DNA from: Phenylobacterium aquaticum
GTDB taxonomy: Bacteria > Pseudomonadota > Alphaproteobacteria > Caulobacterales > Caulobacteraceae
Direction: 5' to 3'
DNA: 25,867 nucleotides
Assembly (NCBI RefSeq): GCF_947378715.1
Contig: NZ_CANCLE010000043.1
Location: 1 to 25,867 of the forward strand
This document shows, piece after piece, positions 14,794-22,035 of the stretch. Position 1 is the first letter of the stretch. Each line of letters starts with the position of its first letter. The notes beneath the pieces were generated by a model. It was not told the DNA's origin. It worked only from the letters and a program-made list of their open reading frames with translations, and made no database searches. Position numbers and translations under genes: made by a program.

Positions 14794-15345
14794 ATGCGCA
14801 AGCTCGCCCCGTCCCTGGCCTTGATCCTGGCCCTCACCGCCCTCGCCCCCTCCGCCGAGGCGGCGCGTCACCGGTCTCGCGCCAGGCCCGACGCGGCGCC
14901 GGCCACCCCCAAGGTCGCCGTGACCGACGCCCGTGACCCAGCCGCCATGATCGCCGTCCTGGCCGCCATGGGCGCCAAGTCGACCCTCGCCAAGAGCCCG
15001 GCCGGCAAGGTGCTGGTCACGGTGGAGACCCCGGGCGGCGGCTTTGGCCTGCAGTTCGTCGACTGCGATCCGGCCGGCAAGGCCTGCCACGGCCTGGCCT
15101 TCTCCACCGCCTTCGACCGCAAGAGCCCGACCTTCGCCCAGCTCAACAGCTTCAACCGCGACCAGGTCGTCTGCCGGGGTGTCCTGGGCGCGGACGGCCG
15201 GCCGAACATCGCCTATTCGACCCTGCTGTCCTCGCGGATGAACGCCGACGACCTGAAGGATCATATCGGGGTCTGGCAGGGCTGCCTGGCCACCTTCGTC
15301 GAGTTCACCGACGATCCCGCCGCCTTCGTCGCCAAGGCCAACTAG
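14794..15345 (+). CDS. YbjN domain-containing secreted protein
   Basis: The 183-residue protein has a signal peptide (MRKLAPSLALILALTALAPSAEA, cleavage near residue 23) and then a linker rich in Ala, Arg and Pro. A YbjN-like domain, a type III secretion chaperone-like alpha/beta fold, begins around residue 50. It contains DPAAMIAVLAAMG, FGLQFVDCD and FAQLNSFNRDQ. Two cysteine positions in CDPAGKAC could form a disulfide. YbjN family members are associated with motility and stress traits in E. coli, but no molecular function is established. The gene is divergent from the DUF2385 operon, with 110 bases between them. Its TAG stop is shared as a CTAG with the convergent LysR gene. Confidence 0.83.
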   Translation: MRKLAPSLALILALTALAPSAEAARHRSRARPDAAPATPKVAVTDARDPAAMIAVLAAMGAKSTLAKSPAGKVLVTVETPGGGFGLQFVDCDPAGKACHGLAFSTAFDRKSPTFAQLNSFNRDQVVCRGVLGADGRPNIAYSTLLSSRMNADDLKDHIGVWQGCLATFVEFTDDPAAFVAKAN

Positions 15346-16259
15346 CCCTCCCGGGCCCAGGGCGCGGTCGACAGCCGCTCGGCCAGGAAGTCGTGCAGCA
15401 CCCGCACCCGGGCCGGGCGCAACCGCCCCGGCGGGCTGACCAGGTGCAGGGCGCCGACATGGGTCCGCCAGTCGCACAGCACCGCCTCCAGGGTCCCGTC
15501 GGCCAGCTCCGGCCAGACGATGAATTCCGGCTGCAGGGCCAGGCCGACCCCGGCCGTCAGCACCGGCATCAGGGCGTCGGCGTTATTGACCTTCATCGGC
15601 CCGGAGACCGTCACCGCCTGGTCGCCGAGTTCGGCGTGGCTGAACCGCCAGACCTCCGGCGTCAGGGCGTAGGCATAGGTCAGCGCCTTGTGCCAGACGA
15701 GGTCGCGCGGCTGCTGCGGCCGGCCATGGGCCTCGAAATAGGCCGGCGAGCCGACCAGCACGATCCGCACGGCGCAGAGCCGGCGGGCCAGCAGGGAGGA
15801 GTCCGGCAGGGTCCCGATCCTCAGCCCCAGGTCATAGCCGCCGGCCACCAGATCCACCCGCTCATCCGACAGGGACAGGTCCACCGACACCTCGGGATAG
15901 AGGGCCAGGAACTCCGGCAGCAGCGGCGCGACGTGGCGCAGGCCAAAGGACATGGGCGCGGCCAGGCGGACCGGGCCTCTCGGCGTGGTGGACTGGGCGG
16001 CGGCCTCGGCCTCCACCGCCTCGCCCTCGGCCAGGATGCGCTGGGCCCGCTCCAGGGCCACGCGGCCACTCTCGGTCAGGGACAGCTTGCGCGAGGTGCG
16101 GTGGAACAGGTTGGAGCCCAGCCGCAGCTCCAGCCGGCTGACCGCCTTGGACACGGTGGCCTTGGACAGCTCTAGCTCGGTGGCGGCGCGGGAAAAGGCG
16201 CCGGTCTCGGCCACCTTGGCGAACACCGCCCAGGCCTCGAAGTCGGGAAGGCGTGCCAT
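15342..16259 (-). CDS. LysR-family transcriptional regulator
   Basis: A 305-residue LysR-type regulator with the N-terminal winged-helix (residues about 5-65: FSRAATELELSKATVSKAVSRLE) and a type 2 periplasmic-binding-like effector domain, VRLAAPMSFGLRHVAPLLPEF onward. The ATG at 16259 is divergent from pirin and wrbA, the typical arrangement for a LysR activator and its targets. A perfect palindrome, GAAACGAT-N8-ATCGTTTC, begins ten bases upstream of the ATG. WrbA/pirin-linked LysR regulators of this kind respond to quinone-like or oxidative signals; the specific effector here is unknown. The stop overlaps the end of the YbjN gene in a CTAG. Confidence 0.95.
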   Translation of the reverse strand: MARLPDFEAWAVFAKVAETGAFSRAATELELSKATVSKAVSRLELRLGSNLFHRTSRKLSLTESGRVALERAQRILAEGEAVEAEAAAQSTTPRGPVRLAAPMSFGLRHVAPLLPEFLALYPEVSVDLSLSDERVDLVAGGYDLGLRIGTLPDSSLLARRLCAVRIVLVGSPAYFEAHGRPQQPRDLVWHKALTYAYALTPEVWRFSHAELGDQAVTVSGPMKVNNADALMPVLTAGVGLALQPEFIVWPELADGTLEAVLCDWRTHVGALHLVSPPGRLRPARVRVLHDFLAERLSTAPWAREG

Positions 16260-16269
16260 GTCAATTTCT

Positions 16270-16293
16270 GAAACGATCCATTTCTATCGTTTC
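16270..16293. promoter_or_regulatory. Perfect palindrome between LysR gene and pirin-wrbA
   Basis: GAAACGAT at 16270-16277 and ATCGTTTC at 16286-16293 are exact 8-bp arms with an 8-base centre. The site lies 10 bases from the LysR start and 84 from the pirin ATG. LysR proteins bind such interrupted dyads, typically controlling both their own gene and the divergent one. The surrounding 16260-16320 stretch is distinctly AT-rich, as expected for promoters. A clear -35/-10 pair was not identified. Confidence 0.6.
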
Positions 16294-16377
16294 TATTTCG
16301 AATATCTGGGAGAGGTCTATCTATTCCTCAACAGCGGCGGCCCCGACGGGTCGCCCCACCTTCTGGAGGACCAAGAC

Positions 16378-17076
16378 ATGATCGAAGTTCGATCCTTCGA
16401 AAGCCTCGGCGGCGCCAACCACGGCTGGCTCGACGCCAAGCATCACTTCTCGTTCGCCGACTATCACGATCCTAAGCGCATGGGCTGGGGCCCGCTGCGG
16501 GTGTGGAACGATGACACCATCGCGCCCAATTCCGGCTTCCCGCCGCATCCCCATGCGAACATGGAAATCATCACCTATGTCCGCAAAGGCGCGATCACCC
16601 ACCAGGACAGCCTGGGCAACAAGGGCCGCACCGAGGCCGGCGACGTCCAGGTGATGAGCGCGGGCTCCGGCATCCGCCACGCCGAGTACAATCTGGAAGA
16701 CGGGGAAACCACTCTGTTCCAGATCTGGATCATGCCCAACAAGGCCGGCGGCCAACCCTCCTGGGGCGCCCGTCCCTTCCCCAAGGGCGATCGCGCCGGC
16801 AAGTTCGTCACCCTGGCCAGCGGGGTGGAGGGCGAAACCGACGCCCTGCCGATCCGCACCAATGGCCGGGTCGTGGCCGCCACGCTCAAGGCCGGCGAAA
16901 GCGCCGAATATGAGCTGGGCGCCGACCGCTACGGCTATCTGGTGCCGGCGACCGGTTCGGTCGAGATCAATGGCGTGACCCTGAAGGCCCGTGACGGCGC
17001 CGCGATCCGCGATGTTGGAACCCTCAAGGTCACCGCCCTGGAAGACGCCGAACTCGTCCTGGTCGACGCCGCCTAA
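16378..17076 (+). CDS. Pirin-family bicupin (YhhW-like)
   Basis: This 232-residue protein is a two-domain cupin. The N-terminal cupin carries the metal site of the family: His57 and His59 in FPPHPHANMEI, then His101 and Glu103 in GIRHAEYN. The numbering matches E. coli YhhW, a pirin-like protein with quercetinase activity in vitro. The C-terminal cupin (about 150-232) is degenerate, ending in a strand with LEDAELVLVDAA. The ATG at 16378 follows GGAGG by eight bases; a longer open frame upstream overlaps the divergent LysR gene and is not used. The gene forms a probable operon with wrbA, separated by 89 bases. It is likely controlled by the divergent LysR regulator. Confidence 0.94.
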   Translation: MIEVRSFESLGGANHGWLDAKHHFSFADYHDPKRMGWGPLRVWNDDTIAPNSGFPPHPHANMEIITYVRKGAITHQDSLGNKGRTEAGDVQVMSAGSGIRHAEYNLEDGETTLFQIWIMPNKAGGQPSWGARPFPKGDRAGKFVTLASGVEGETDALPIRTNGRVVAATLKAGESAEYELGADRYGYLVPATGSVEINGVTLKARDGAAIRDVGTLKVTALEDAELVLVDAA

Positions 17077-17106
17077 CCACCCCCGACATCCCCAACCCCC
17101 TGGAAC

Positions 17107-17130
17107 GGGACCGCGCTCCCCCGCGGTCCC
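17107..17130 (+). repeat. Stable hairpin between pirin and wrbA
   Basis: GGGACCGCG at 17107-17115 and CGCGGTCCC at 17122-17130 form a perfect 9-bp, GC-rich stem with a 6-nt loop (CTCCCC). No T-run follows, so it is not a normal intrinsic terminator. It could stabilise the pirin 3' end or lower read-through into wrbA. The position within a probable operon is clear; the effect is inferred. Confidence 0.55.
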
Positions 17131-17165
17131 GGACCGATCCCGCACGTCAAAACTGGAGCAGCCCC

Positions 17166-17765
17166 ATGGCCAAGATCCTCGTTCTCTATCACTCGACCTA
17201 TGGTCACATCGAAACCCTGGCCGAGGCCGTCGCTGAAGGCGCCCGCGCCACCGGCGCCACCGTCGACATCAAGCGCGTCCCCGAGACCGTGCCGGAAGAG
17301 CTGGCCAAGAAGTCGTTCTACAAGCTGGACCAGGCCGCCCCGGTCGCCACCCCGGCCGATCTCGCCAACTATGACGCCATCATCGTCGGCGTCGGCACCC
17401 GCTTCGGCCGCATGGCCTCGCAGATGGCGGCGTTCTGGGACCAGGCCGGCGGCCTGTGGGCCACGGGCGCCCTGAACGGCAAGGTCGGCGCAGTGTTCAC
17501 CGCCAGCGCCACCCAGCACGGCGGCCAGGAAACCACGGTCATGTCGACCATCGTCCAGCTGATGCACTTCGGCCTGGTGATCGTCGGCCTGCCTTACGCC
17601 TTCCAGGGCCAGATGCGCCTGGACGAGATCACCGGCGGCAGCCCCTATGGCGCCTCGACCATCACCGGCGGCGACGGCTCGCGGCAGCCCAGCGAGAACG
17701 AGCTGGAAGGCGCCCGCTTCCAGGGCCGCCATGTGGCCGAGATCGCCGCCAAGCTGGCCGGCTGA
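17166..17765 (+). CDS. wrbA: NAD(P)H:quinone oxidoreductase, WrbA type IV
   Basis: WrbA is an FMN-dependent flavodoxin-like enzyme that reduces quinones by two electrons, avoiding semiquinone radicals. The 199-residue protein has the FMN phosphate loop YHSTYGHIETL at residues 8-18. It also has the family's GVGTRFGRMASQMAAFWDQ segment and FTASATQHGGQE near 111-122. AKILVLYHS at the N-terminus is the first strand. The ATG at 17166 is a clear start, with GGAG a few bases upstream. It shares the divergent arrangement with pirin and LysR and ends ahead of a strong intrinsic terminator, which closes the transcript. Confidence 0.97.
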   Translation: MAKILVLYHSTYGHIETLAEAVAEGARATGATVDIKRVPETVPEELAKKSFYKLDQAAPVATPADLANYDAIIVGVGTRFGRMASQMAAFWDQAGGLWATGALNGKVGAVFTASATQHGGQETTVMSTIVQLMHFGLVIVGLPYAFQGQMRLDEITGGSPYGASTITGGDGSRQPSENELEGARFQGRHVAEIAAKLAG

Positions 17766-17857
17766 TCTGACGCAACGCCCTGCCCCTACCCTCCCCCCAG
17801 CGGGGCAGGACCAGCGGACGGAGAGGCGCACACACCCCTCTCCGCCTGCATGACGAA

Positions 17858-17891
17858 GGCGCCTCCCGCCCCCGGGAGGCGCCTTTTTCTT
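17858..17891 (+). terminator. Rho-independent terminator after wrbA
   Basis: GGCGCCTCCCG at 17858-17868 pairs perfectly with CGGGAGGCGCC at 17873-17883 around a CCCC loop, and is followed by TTTTTCTT. This is a textbook intrinsic terminator for the plus strand. Its T-run touches the stop codon of the convergent nitronate monooxygenase gene. On the minus strand no T-run follows, so it is not an efficient two-way terminator. Confidence 0.92.
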
Positions 17892-18867
17892 ACGCCCCGA
17901 CCGTCGACCGCAGCTTGGCGACCTTGTCGATGGCGGCCTCGGCCTCGGCCATGATCCGCGCGACGATCTCGCCGGCCGGCAGCACGTCGTGGACGCCGCC
18001 CGCCGACTGCCCCATGGCGAAGCAGGACTTGTCGGCGTCGAGGCCCTCGATCTGGCCGCCGATGCCGCCCATCACCCCGGAGCGGCTGGAATGGATGGCC
18101 TGCATCGGGAAGGCCTGGATGTCCTGCGGACGGGTTTCCCAGTCGGCCACATAGGGGTTCTTGCGCACCCGCATCGGCTTGCCGGAATAACAACGGGTGC
18201 GGACCGTGTCCTCGTCGGTCGAGTCGACGATGGTCTGGCGATACATCTCGCCGGCGTGGGCTTCGGCGGAAGCGATGAAGCGGGTGCCCATCCAGACCCC
18301 GGTCGCGCCCAGCGCCAGGGCCGCAGCCAGGCCCCGGCCGTCATAGATGCCGCCGGCCGCCACCACCGGGATCTTCACCGCGTCCACCGCCTGGGCGACC
18401 AGGGGCAGGGTGCCGACCAGGCCGGTGTGGCCGCCGCCCTCGCCGCCCTGGCAGATCACCGCGTCGCAGCCGGCCTGCTCGGCCTTGACCGCGTGCTTCA
18501 CGGCCCCGCAGACCACCATGACCTTGAGGCCGGCCTTCTTCAGTTTCTCCATGATCGGCATCGGCACGCCCAGGCCCGCCACGAAGCTCGAGGCGCCCTC
18601 GTCGATGATGATCTCCACGGCGGCCGTCAGGCTCTCCGGGCTGGCCGCCAACAGGTCGACGCCGAACGGGCCGTCGGTCAGCTTGCGCACCTGGCGCATC
18701 TGCTCGCGGATGAAGTCCGGCGTGCAGCCGGCCATGCCCAGCACGCCATAGCCGCCGGCATTGGTCACCGCCGCGGCGAGTTCGGCATAGGAGACGCCGC
18801 CCATCCCGGCCAGCATGATCGGGCGCTTGACGCCCAGCAAATCGCAAAGGGGCGTGTGCAGGCTCAT
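17890..18867 (-). CDS. Nitronate monooxygenase (2-nitropropane dioxygenase family)
   Basis: A 325-residue FMN-dependent TIM-barrel enzyme of the nitronate monooxygenase family. It has the N-terminal PIMLAGMGGVSYAELAAAVTNAGG, the FMN-binding GGEGGGHTG near residue 162, VVAAGGIYDGRGLAAALALGA and the phosphate-binding GVWMGTRF. Members oxidise alkyl nitronates such as propionate-3-nitronate, detoxifying nitro compounds, but some act on other substrates. The ATG at 18867 has a strong SD (GGGAGGAT at 18879-18872). That SD can pair with ATCCTCCC 28 bases upstream of it. A short-chain dehydrogenase gene precedes it on the same strand, separated by 92 bases, and it probably shares the same transcript. 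The plus-strand terminator overlaps its stop. Confidence 0.93.
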   Translation of the reverse strand: MSLHTPLCDLLGVKRPIMLAGMGGVSYAELAAAVTNAGGYGVLGMAGCTPDFIREQMRQVRKLTDGPFGVDLLAASPESLTAAVEIIIDEGASSFVAGLGVPMPIMEKLKKAGLKVMVVCGAVKHAVKAEQAGCDAVICQGGEGGGHTGLVGTLPLVAQAVDAVKIPVVAAGGIYDGRGLAAALALGATGVWMGTRFIASAEAHAGEMYRQTIVDSTDEDTVRTRCYSGKPMRVRKNPYVADWETRPQDIQAFPMQAIHSSRSGVMGGIGGQIEGLDADKSCFAMGQSAGGVHDVLPAGEIVARIMAEAEAAIDKVAKLRSTVGA

Positions 18868-18871
18868 GGAA

Positions 18872-18914
18872 ATCCTCCCAAATATTCTTGGCCGAAATTT
18901 ATGGCCGGGAGGAT
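18872..18914 (-). promoter_or_regulatory. Hairpin that could mask the monooxygenase Shine-Dalgarno
   Basis: On the minus-strand transcript, ATCCTCCC (18914-18907) is an exact complement of GGGAGGAT (18879-18872), which is the Shine-Dalgarno sequence four bases before the ATG. Directly stacked inside are two self-complementary GGCC elements (18906-18903 and 18893-18890) that close a 9-nt loop, leaving a 10-nt AT-rich bulge on one side. The pairing is seen directly. A role in translational control or temperature sensing is inferred; the same repeat could instead be a DNA operator. Confidence 0.45.
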
Positions 18915-18959
18915 GGCGCCACGGGGCCGCGATGGGAACCGTGACGCTGGGGAACCGCC

Positions 18960-19745
18960 CTAGAACACCCCGTAGCCGCCGTCGATCAGCACGCTGTCGC
19001 CGGTGTGGAAGCTGGAGGCGTCGGAGGCGAAATAGACCGCCATGCCGCCGAAGTCCTTGGGTTCGCCCCAGCGACGCATGGGCACGCGCTTGATGACATT
19101 GTCGTTGAACTTGTCGCTGCCCTGGGCGCCCGCCGTCATGTCGGTGGCGATCCAGCCGGGCAGGATGGCGTTGGCCCGGACGCCATAGCGGGCATGCTCG
19201 ACGGCGATGGAGCGGATCATCGGGATCAGGGCGCCCTTGGTGGCGGCGTAGGCCTCGTTGCGCGGGGCGCCGTCGAGCGCCGAGAGCGAGGAGATCGCCA
19301 CCAGCGAGCCGCCGGCCCGATCGCCCTGGCCAGCCCGGGCGACCATGTGCTTGCAGGCCTCGCGGAAGGTGAAGAACACCCCGTCGAGATTGACCGCCAG
19401 GACTTTGCGATAGGTCTCGGTGGAGAATTCCGAGAAGGACGGGGCGCCCATGCCGATACCGGCATTGGCGATCACCGTGTCGACCCGGCCCATCTTGGCC
19501 ACTGCCTCGACCATGCCGGCCGCCACGGCGTGCTCGTCGGAGACATCGACCACCTGGGTCAGGACCCGCACGCCCAAGGGCGCGAGCCTGGCCTCGGCGT
19601 CGGCGTTCTTCTTGGGGTTGGAACCCCAGATCACCACGTCGGCGCCCGCCTGGGCCATGGCCTCGACCATGCCTAGGCCGATGCCGCCATTACCGCCGGT
19701 GACCAGGGCGACCTTCCCGGTCAGATCGAAGGGCTTGTAGGTCAT
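18960..19745 (-). CDS. Short-chain dehydrogenase/reductase (first)
   Basis: This 261-residue classical SDR has the cofactor motif TGGNGGIG at residues 16-23, the NAG motif at 94-96 (VIANAGIG), catalytic Ser153 in ISSLS, and Tyr166-X3-Lys170 in AYAATKGA. The overall sequence resembles gluconate/3-oxoacyl reductase-type SDRs, but the substrate cannot be read from it. The start is ATG at 19745; GGGGAAG lies about eight bases upstream. It probably begins a two-gene transcript with the monooxygenase downstream. The divergent GST-like gene lies 173 bases away and the gap holds a perfect palindrome. Confidence 0.93.
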   Translation of the reverse strand: MTYKPFDLTGKVALVTGGNGGIGLGMVEAMAQAGADVVIWGSNPKKNADAEARLAPLGVRVLTQVVDVSDEHAVAAGMVEAVAKMGRVDTVIANAGIGMGAPSFSEFSTETYRKVLAVNLDGVFFTFREACKHMVARAGQGDRAGGSLVAISSLSALDGAPRNEAYAATKGALIPMIRSIAVEHARYGVRANAILPGWIATDMTAGAQGSDKFNDNVIKRVPMRRWGEPKDFGGMAVYFASDASSFHTGDSVLIDGGYGVF

Positions 19746-19780
19746 GTGCGTTGCTTCCCCAGCAGAACTTTGTTGCGGAA

Positions 19781-19796
19781 GGAATGGCCCCATTCC
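19781..19796. promoter_or_regulatory. 16-bp palindrome in the divergent SDR/GST gap
   Basis: GGAATGG at 19781-19787 and CCATTCC at 19790-19796 form a perfect palindrome around CC. It lies 36 bases from the SDR start and 122 from the GST start. No regulator gene is adjacent. It could be an operator for the SDR/monooxygenase transcript. The palindrome is exact, but binding is inferred. Confidence 0.4.
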
Positions 19797-19918
19797 GCGG
19801 GGGAGCGTCAACCCCGACCGATGCGCCGCCCGGCCTGCGGACGTTTGACTTACCCCAGGGAGGCGTCGCTCTGCTGGCGGTCACGGTCGCTCAAGACGGC
19901 CCAAGGAGGACACCCGCC

Positions 19919-20710
19919 ATGCTCACCCTCTATGACCACCCGCTTTCGCCCTATGCCCAGAAGGTCAAGATCGCCCTGCGCGAAAAGGGCCAGGCCTTCG
20001 AGACCCGAATGCCTGGCGGCCTCGGCGCCGGCGGCGCCCAGGGCGACTTCGTCCGCGCCAGTCCCCGCGCCGAGGTGCCCGCCCTGGTCGATGGCGAGGT
20101 CGAGATCTTCGATTCCACCATCATCCTGGAATATATCGAGGACCGCTGGCCTGCCCCCGCCCTGCTGCCCGCGACGCCCGCGGCCCGCGCCCGGGTGCGG
20201 ATGCTGGAGGAGGTGATGGACACCCACTACGAGGCCATGAACTGGGGCCTGTCGGAAATTCATTGGTTCGGCCGCGCCGAGGGTGAATTGCGCGAGACCC
20301 TGCTGACCCGCGCCGCCGAGCAGACCAAGGGATTCTTCGCCTGGCTGGAAGGCCAGCTCGGCGACCAGGCCTGGTTCAATGGCGACAGCTTCGGCTGGGG
20401 TGACCTTGTGGTCGTGCCCTATGTGAACGGCTCGGTCGGCCACCGCCTGCCGCCGGAGCCGGGCTCGAAGCTGGCCGAGTGGCTGGCCCGCGCCAACGCC
20501 CGGCCGTCGGTCGCGGCCACGACCGCCGAGGCGGCGCAAGCCGCCCGGGCCTCGGCCATGCCCAACGCCGCCGAACTGGTGAAACAGGGGCTGTTCAAGC
20601 GCGAATACCGCGACCACCGCCTGGAATGGATGGTCAAGAGCGGCGGGGCTCAGGTCGTCATCGACGGCCTGGCCCGCGACAATATCCGCTTCAGTCCGGA
20701 CTTCCGCTAA
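19919..20710 (+). CDS. Glutathione S-transferase-like protein with a C-terminal extension
   Basis: This 263-residue protein has an N-terminal thioredoxin-fold GST domain, MLTLYDHPLSPYAQKVKIAL, with Ser10 as candidate catalytic residue. The cis-Pro loop EVPALVDG and the glutathione-site DSTIILEYIEDRW follow. An all-helical C-terminal domain runs from about residue 90, and about 45 residues extend beyond the usual 200-220. The tail, FKREYRDHRLEWMVKSGG and beyond, is polar. GST family members conjugate or reduce electrophiles; the substrate is not evident. The ATG at 19919 follows a strong AAGGAGG. The gene converges on an SDR four bases away and faces the SDR/monooxygenase pair across a divergent gap of 173 bases. 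Confidence 0.92.
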   Translation: MLTLYDHPLSPYAQKVKIALREKGQAFETRMPGGLGAGGAQGDFVRASPRAEVPALVDGEVEIFDSTIILEYIEDRWPAPALLPATPAARARVRMLEEVMDTHYEAMNWGLSEIHWFGRAEGELRETLLTRAAEQTKGFFAWLEGQLGDQAWFNGDSFGWGDLVVVPYVNGSVGHRLPPEPGSKLAEWLARANARPSVAATTAEAAQAARASAMPNAAELVKQGLFKREYRDHRLEWMVKSGGAQVVIDGLARDNIRFSPDFR

Positions 20711-20714
20711 GCCC

Positions 20715-21578
20715 CTATTGCAGACGGGCGGCGAAGGCCTCGATCACCGCGTCGCCCGTATAGTCCGCGACCTTGGGCTTCACGATCTGCTTGGCGAAGT
20801 CCGAGGTGATGTAGCGGAAGTGCGGCTGTTCGGCCTGGGCGGCCTCCAGGATGATGCCGGCGATGTCGTCGCCGGTCTGGCCGAACTGGGCGAACACGCC
20901 TTCCGACGCGCCCATATAGCTGGCGATCATCTTGTCATAGGGCGGGGCGAAGCCGGCCAGGCCGGCGGCGCTGACCGCGCGGACATTGGCCACGAACTCG
21001 GTGTTGATCGGGCCAGGCTCGATCAGGCTGACCGCCACCCCCATGCGCCGGGCCAGCGGCGCGAAGCCCTCCATCATGCCCTCGACCGCGAACTTGGCGG
21101 CGCAATAGGCCTCGTTGAACGGCTGGCCGATCAGGCCGCCGACGCTGGTGATCGAGATGATCCGGCCCGAGCCGCGCTCGCGCATGTGGGGGAAGACCGC
21201 CTTGGTGGTGTTCCAGACCCCAAAGAAATTGACCCCCATGGTCCGCTTCAGATCGGCGTCCGTGGTCTGTTCCAGGCTGCCCAGGAAGCCGGCCCCGGCA
21301 TTGTTGACCAGCACGTCGATGCGGCCGTGGCGCTTCAGGGTCCGCTTCACGCAGCCCTCGATGGAGCTGCGGCTCTGCACATCCAGCCGGTCGATGCGGA
21401 TCTTGACGCCCGCCGCCTTGGCCGCGTCCTTCAGGGCCTTCTTCTTGGAGGTGTCGCGCATGGTGGCGACCACCGCATAGCCCGCCTGGGCGAACCGGAT
21501 CGCCGTGTGCAGACCCACCCCTGTCGAGGTCCCGGTGATCAGGACCGTCAGCTGGTCGCCCGTCTCCGATTTAGACAT
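20715..21578 (-). CDS. Short-chain dehydrogenase/reductase (second)
   Basis: A 287-residue SDR with cofactor motif TGTSTGVG at 15-22, NNAG at 92-95, catalytic Ser145 in ISITS, and Tyr158-X3-Lys162 in AYCAAKFA. The longer C-terminal region (about residues 190-287) includes a helix-rich substrate cap with DKMIASYMGASEGVF. The start is ATG at 21578, with GGGGGGA six bases upstream; a TTG five codons earlier would overlap that SD. It is oriented toward the GST gene, with only a 4-base gap between stops. The substrate is not identified; such enzymes act on ketones, steroids or quinones. Confidence 0.92.
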   Translation of the reverse strand: MSKSETGDQLTVLITGTSTGVGLHTAIRFAQAGYAVVATMRDTSKKKALKDAAKAAGVKIRIDRLDVQSRSSIEGCVKRTLKRHGRIDVLVNNAGAGFLGSLEQTTDADLKRTMGVNFFGVWNTTKAVFPHMRERGSGRIISITSVGGLIGQPFNEAYCAAKFAVEGMMEGFAPLARRMGVAVSLIEPGPINTEFVANVRAVSAAGLAGFAPPYDKMIASYMGASEGVFAQFGQTGDDIAGIILEAAQAEQPHFRYITSDFAKQIVKPKVADYTGDAVIEAFAARLQ

Positions 21579-21636
21579 GTCGTATCCCCCCAATATCTGT
21601 GTTCTGCGGGGAGCATAGACGAAAGACAGGCCGGCT

Positions 21637-22035
21637 CTACCCCGCCAGCACGGTCTCGATGGCGGTCTGCAGCTGGCGGCCGTAGATCGGCTTGAACAGC
21701 ACGGCGGCCGGGTGGTCTTCCTGGATGCGGGCCATGGTCGCCGGCTCCCGCGAGCCGGTGATGAAGATCACCTTCGAGCCGACCGTCCGGTGGATGGCGA
21801 GGGCGGCGTCGACCCCGTCCCCTGCCCCCTTGAGGCGCATGTCCATCAGGATCACCCTGGGCCTGTGCGTCTCTGCCATCGAGATGGCTGACAGGGCGGT
21901 GTCGGCGGTGCCGCAGACGACCATGCCCAGATCCTCGATCTGCATCTTCAGGCTGGCGGCGATCAGGAACTCGTCCTCGACCACCAACACGCAGTCTTCC
22001 AGGCCGCTCGTCAGGCGCTCATCCAGGTCCGTCAT
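21637..22035 (-). CDS. Single-domain response regulator
   Basis: The 132-residue protein is a receiver domain only. The acidic pocket is Glu20-Asp21 in LVVEDE, the phosphoacceptor is Asp65 in ILMDMRL, followed by Thr93 in FITGS and Lys115 in LFKPI. It has no DNA-binding or enzymatic output domain, so it acts by protein-protein contact or as a phosphate sink or shuttle. The ATG overlaps the stop of the kinase gene by four bases (ATGA), so it is the obvious phosphorylation partner of the ethylene-receptor-like kinase. No further component of the pathway is in the window. Confidence 0.95.
   Translation of the reverse strand: MTDLDERLTSGLEDCVLVVEDEFLIAASLKMQIEDLGMVVCGTADTALSAISMAETHRPRVILMDMRLKGAGDGVDAALAIHRTVGSKVIFITGSREPATMARIQEDHPAAVLFKPIYGRQLQTAIETVLAG

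Noticed and set aside
13251..14837. 528-residue version of the SPFH gene
   Set aside because: The extension is out of frame with the overlapping DUF2385 gene, which has its own signal peptide and family motif; the membrane helix and SD place the start at 14195.
17107..17130. Intrinsic terminator between pirin and wrbA
   Set aside because: No T-run follows the stem.
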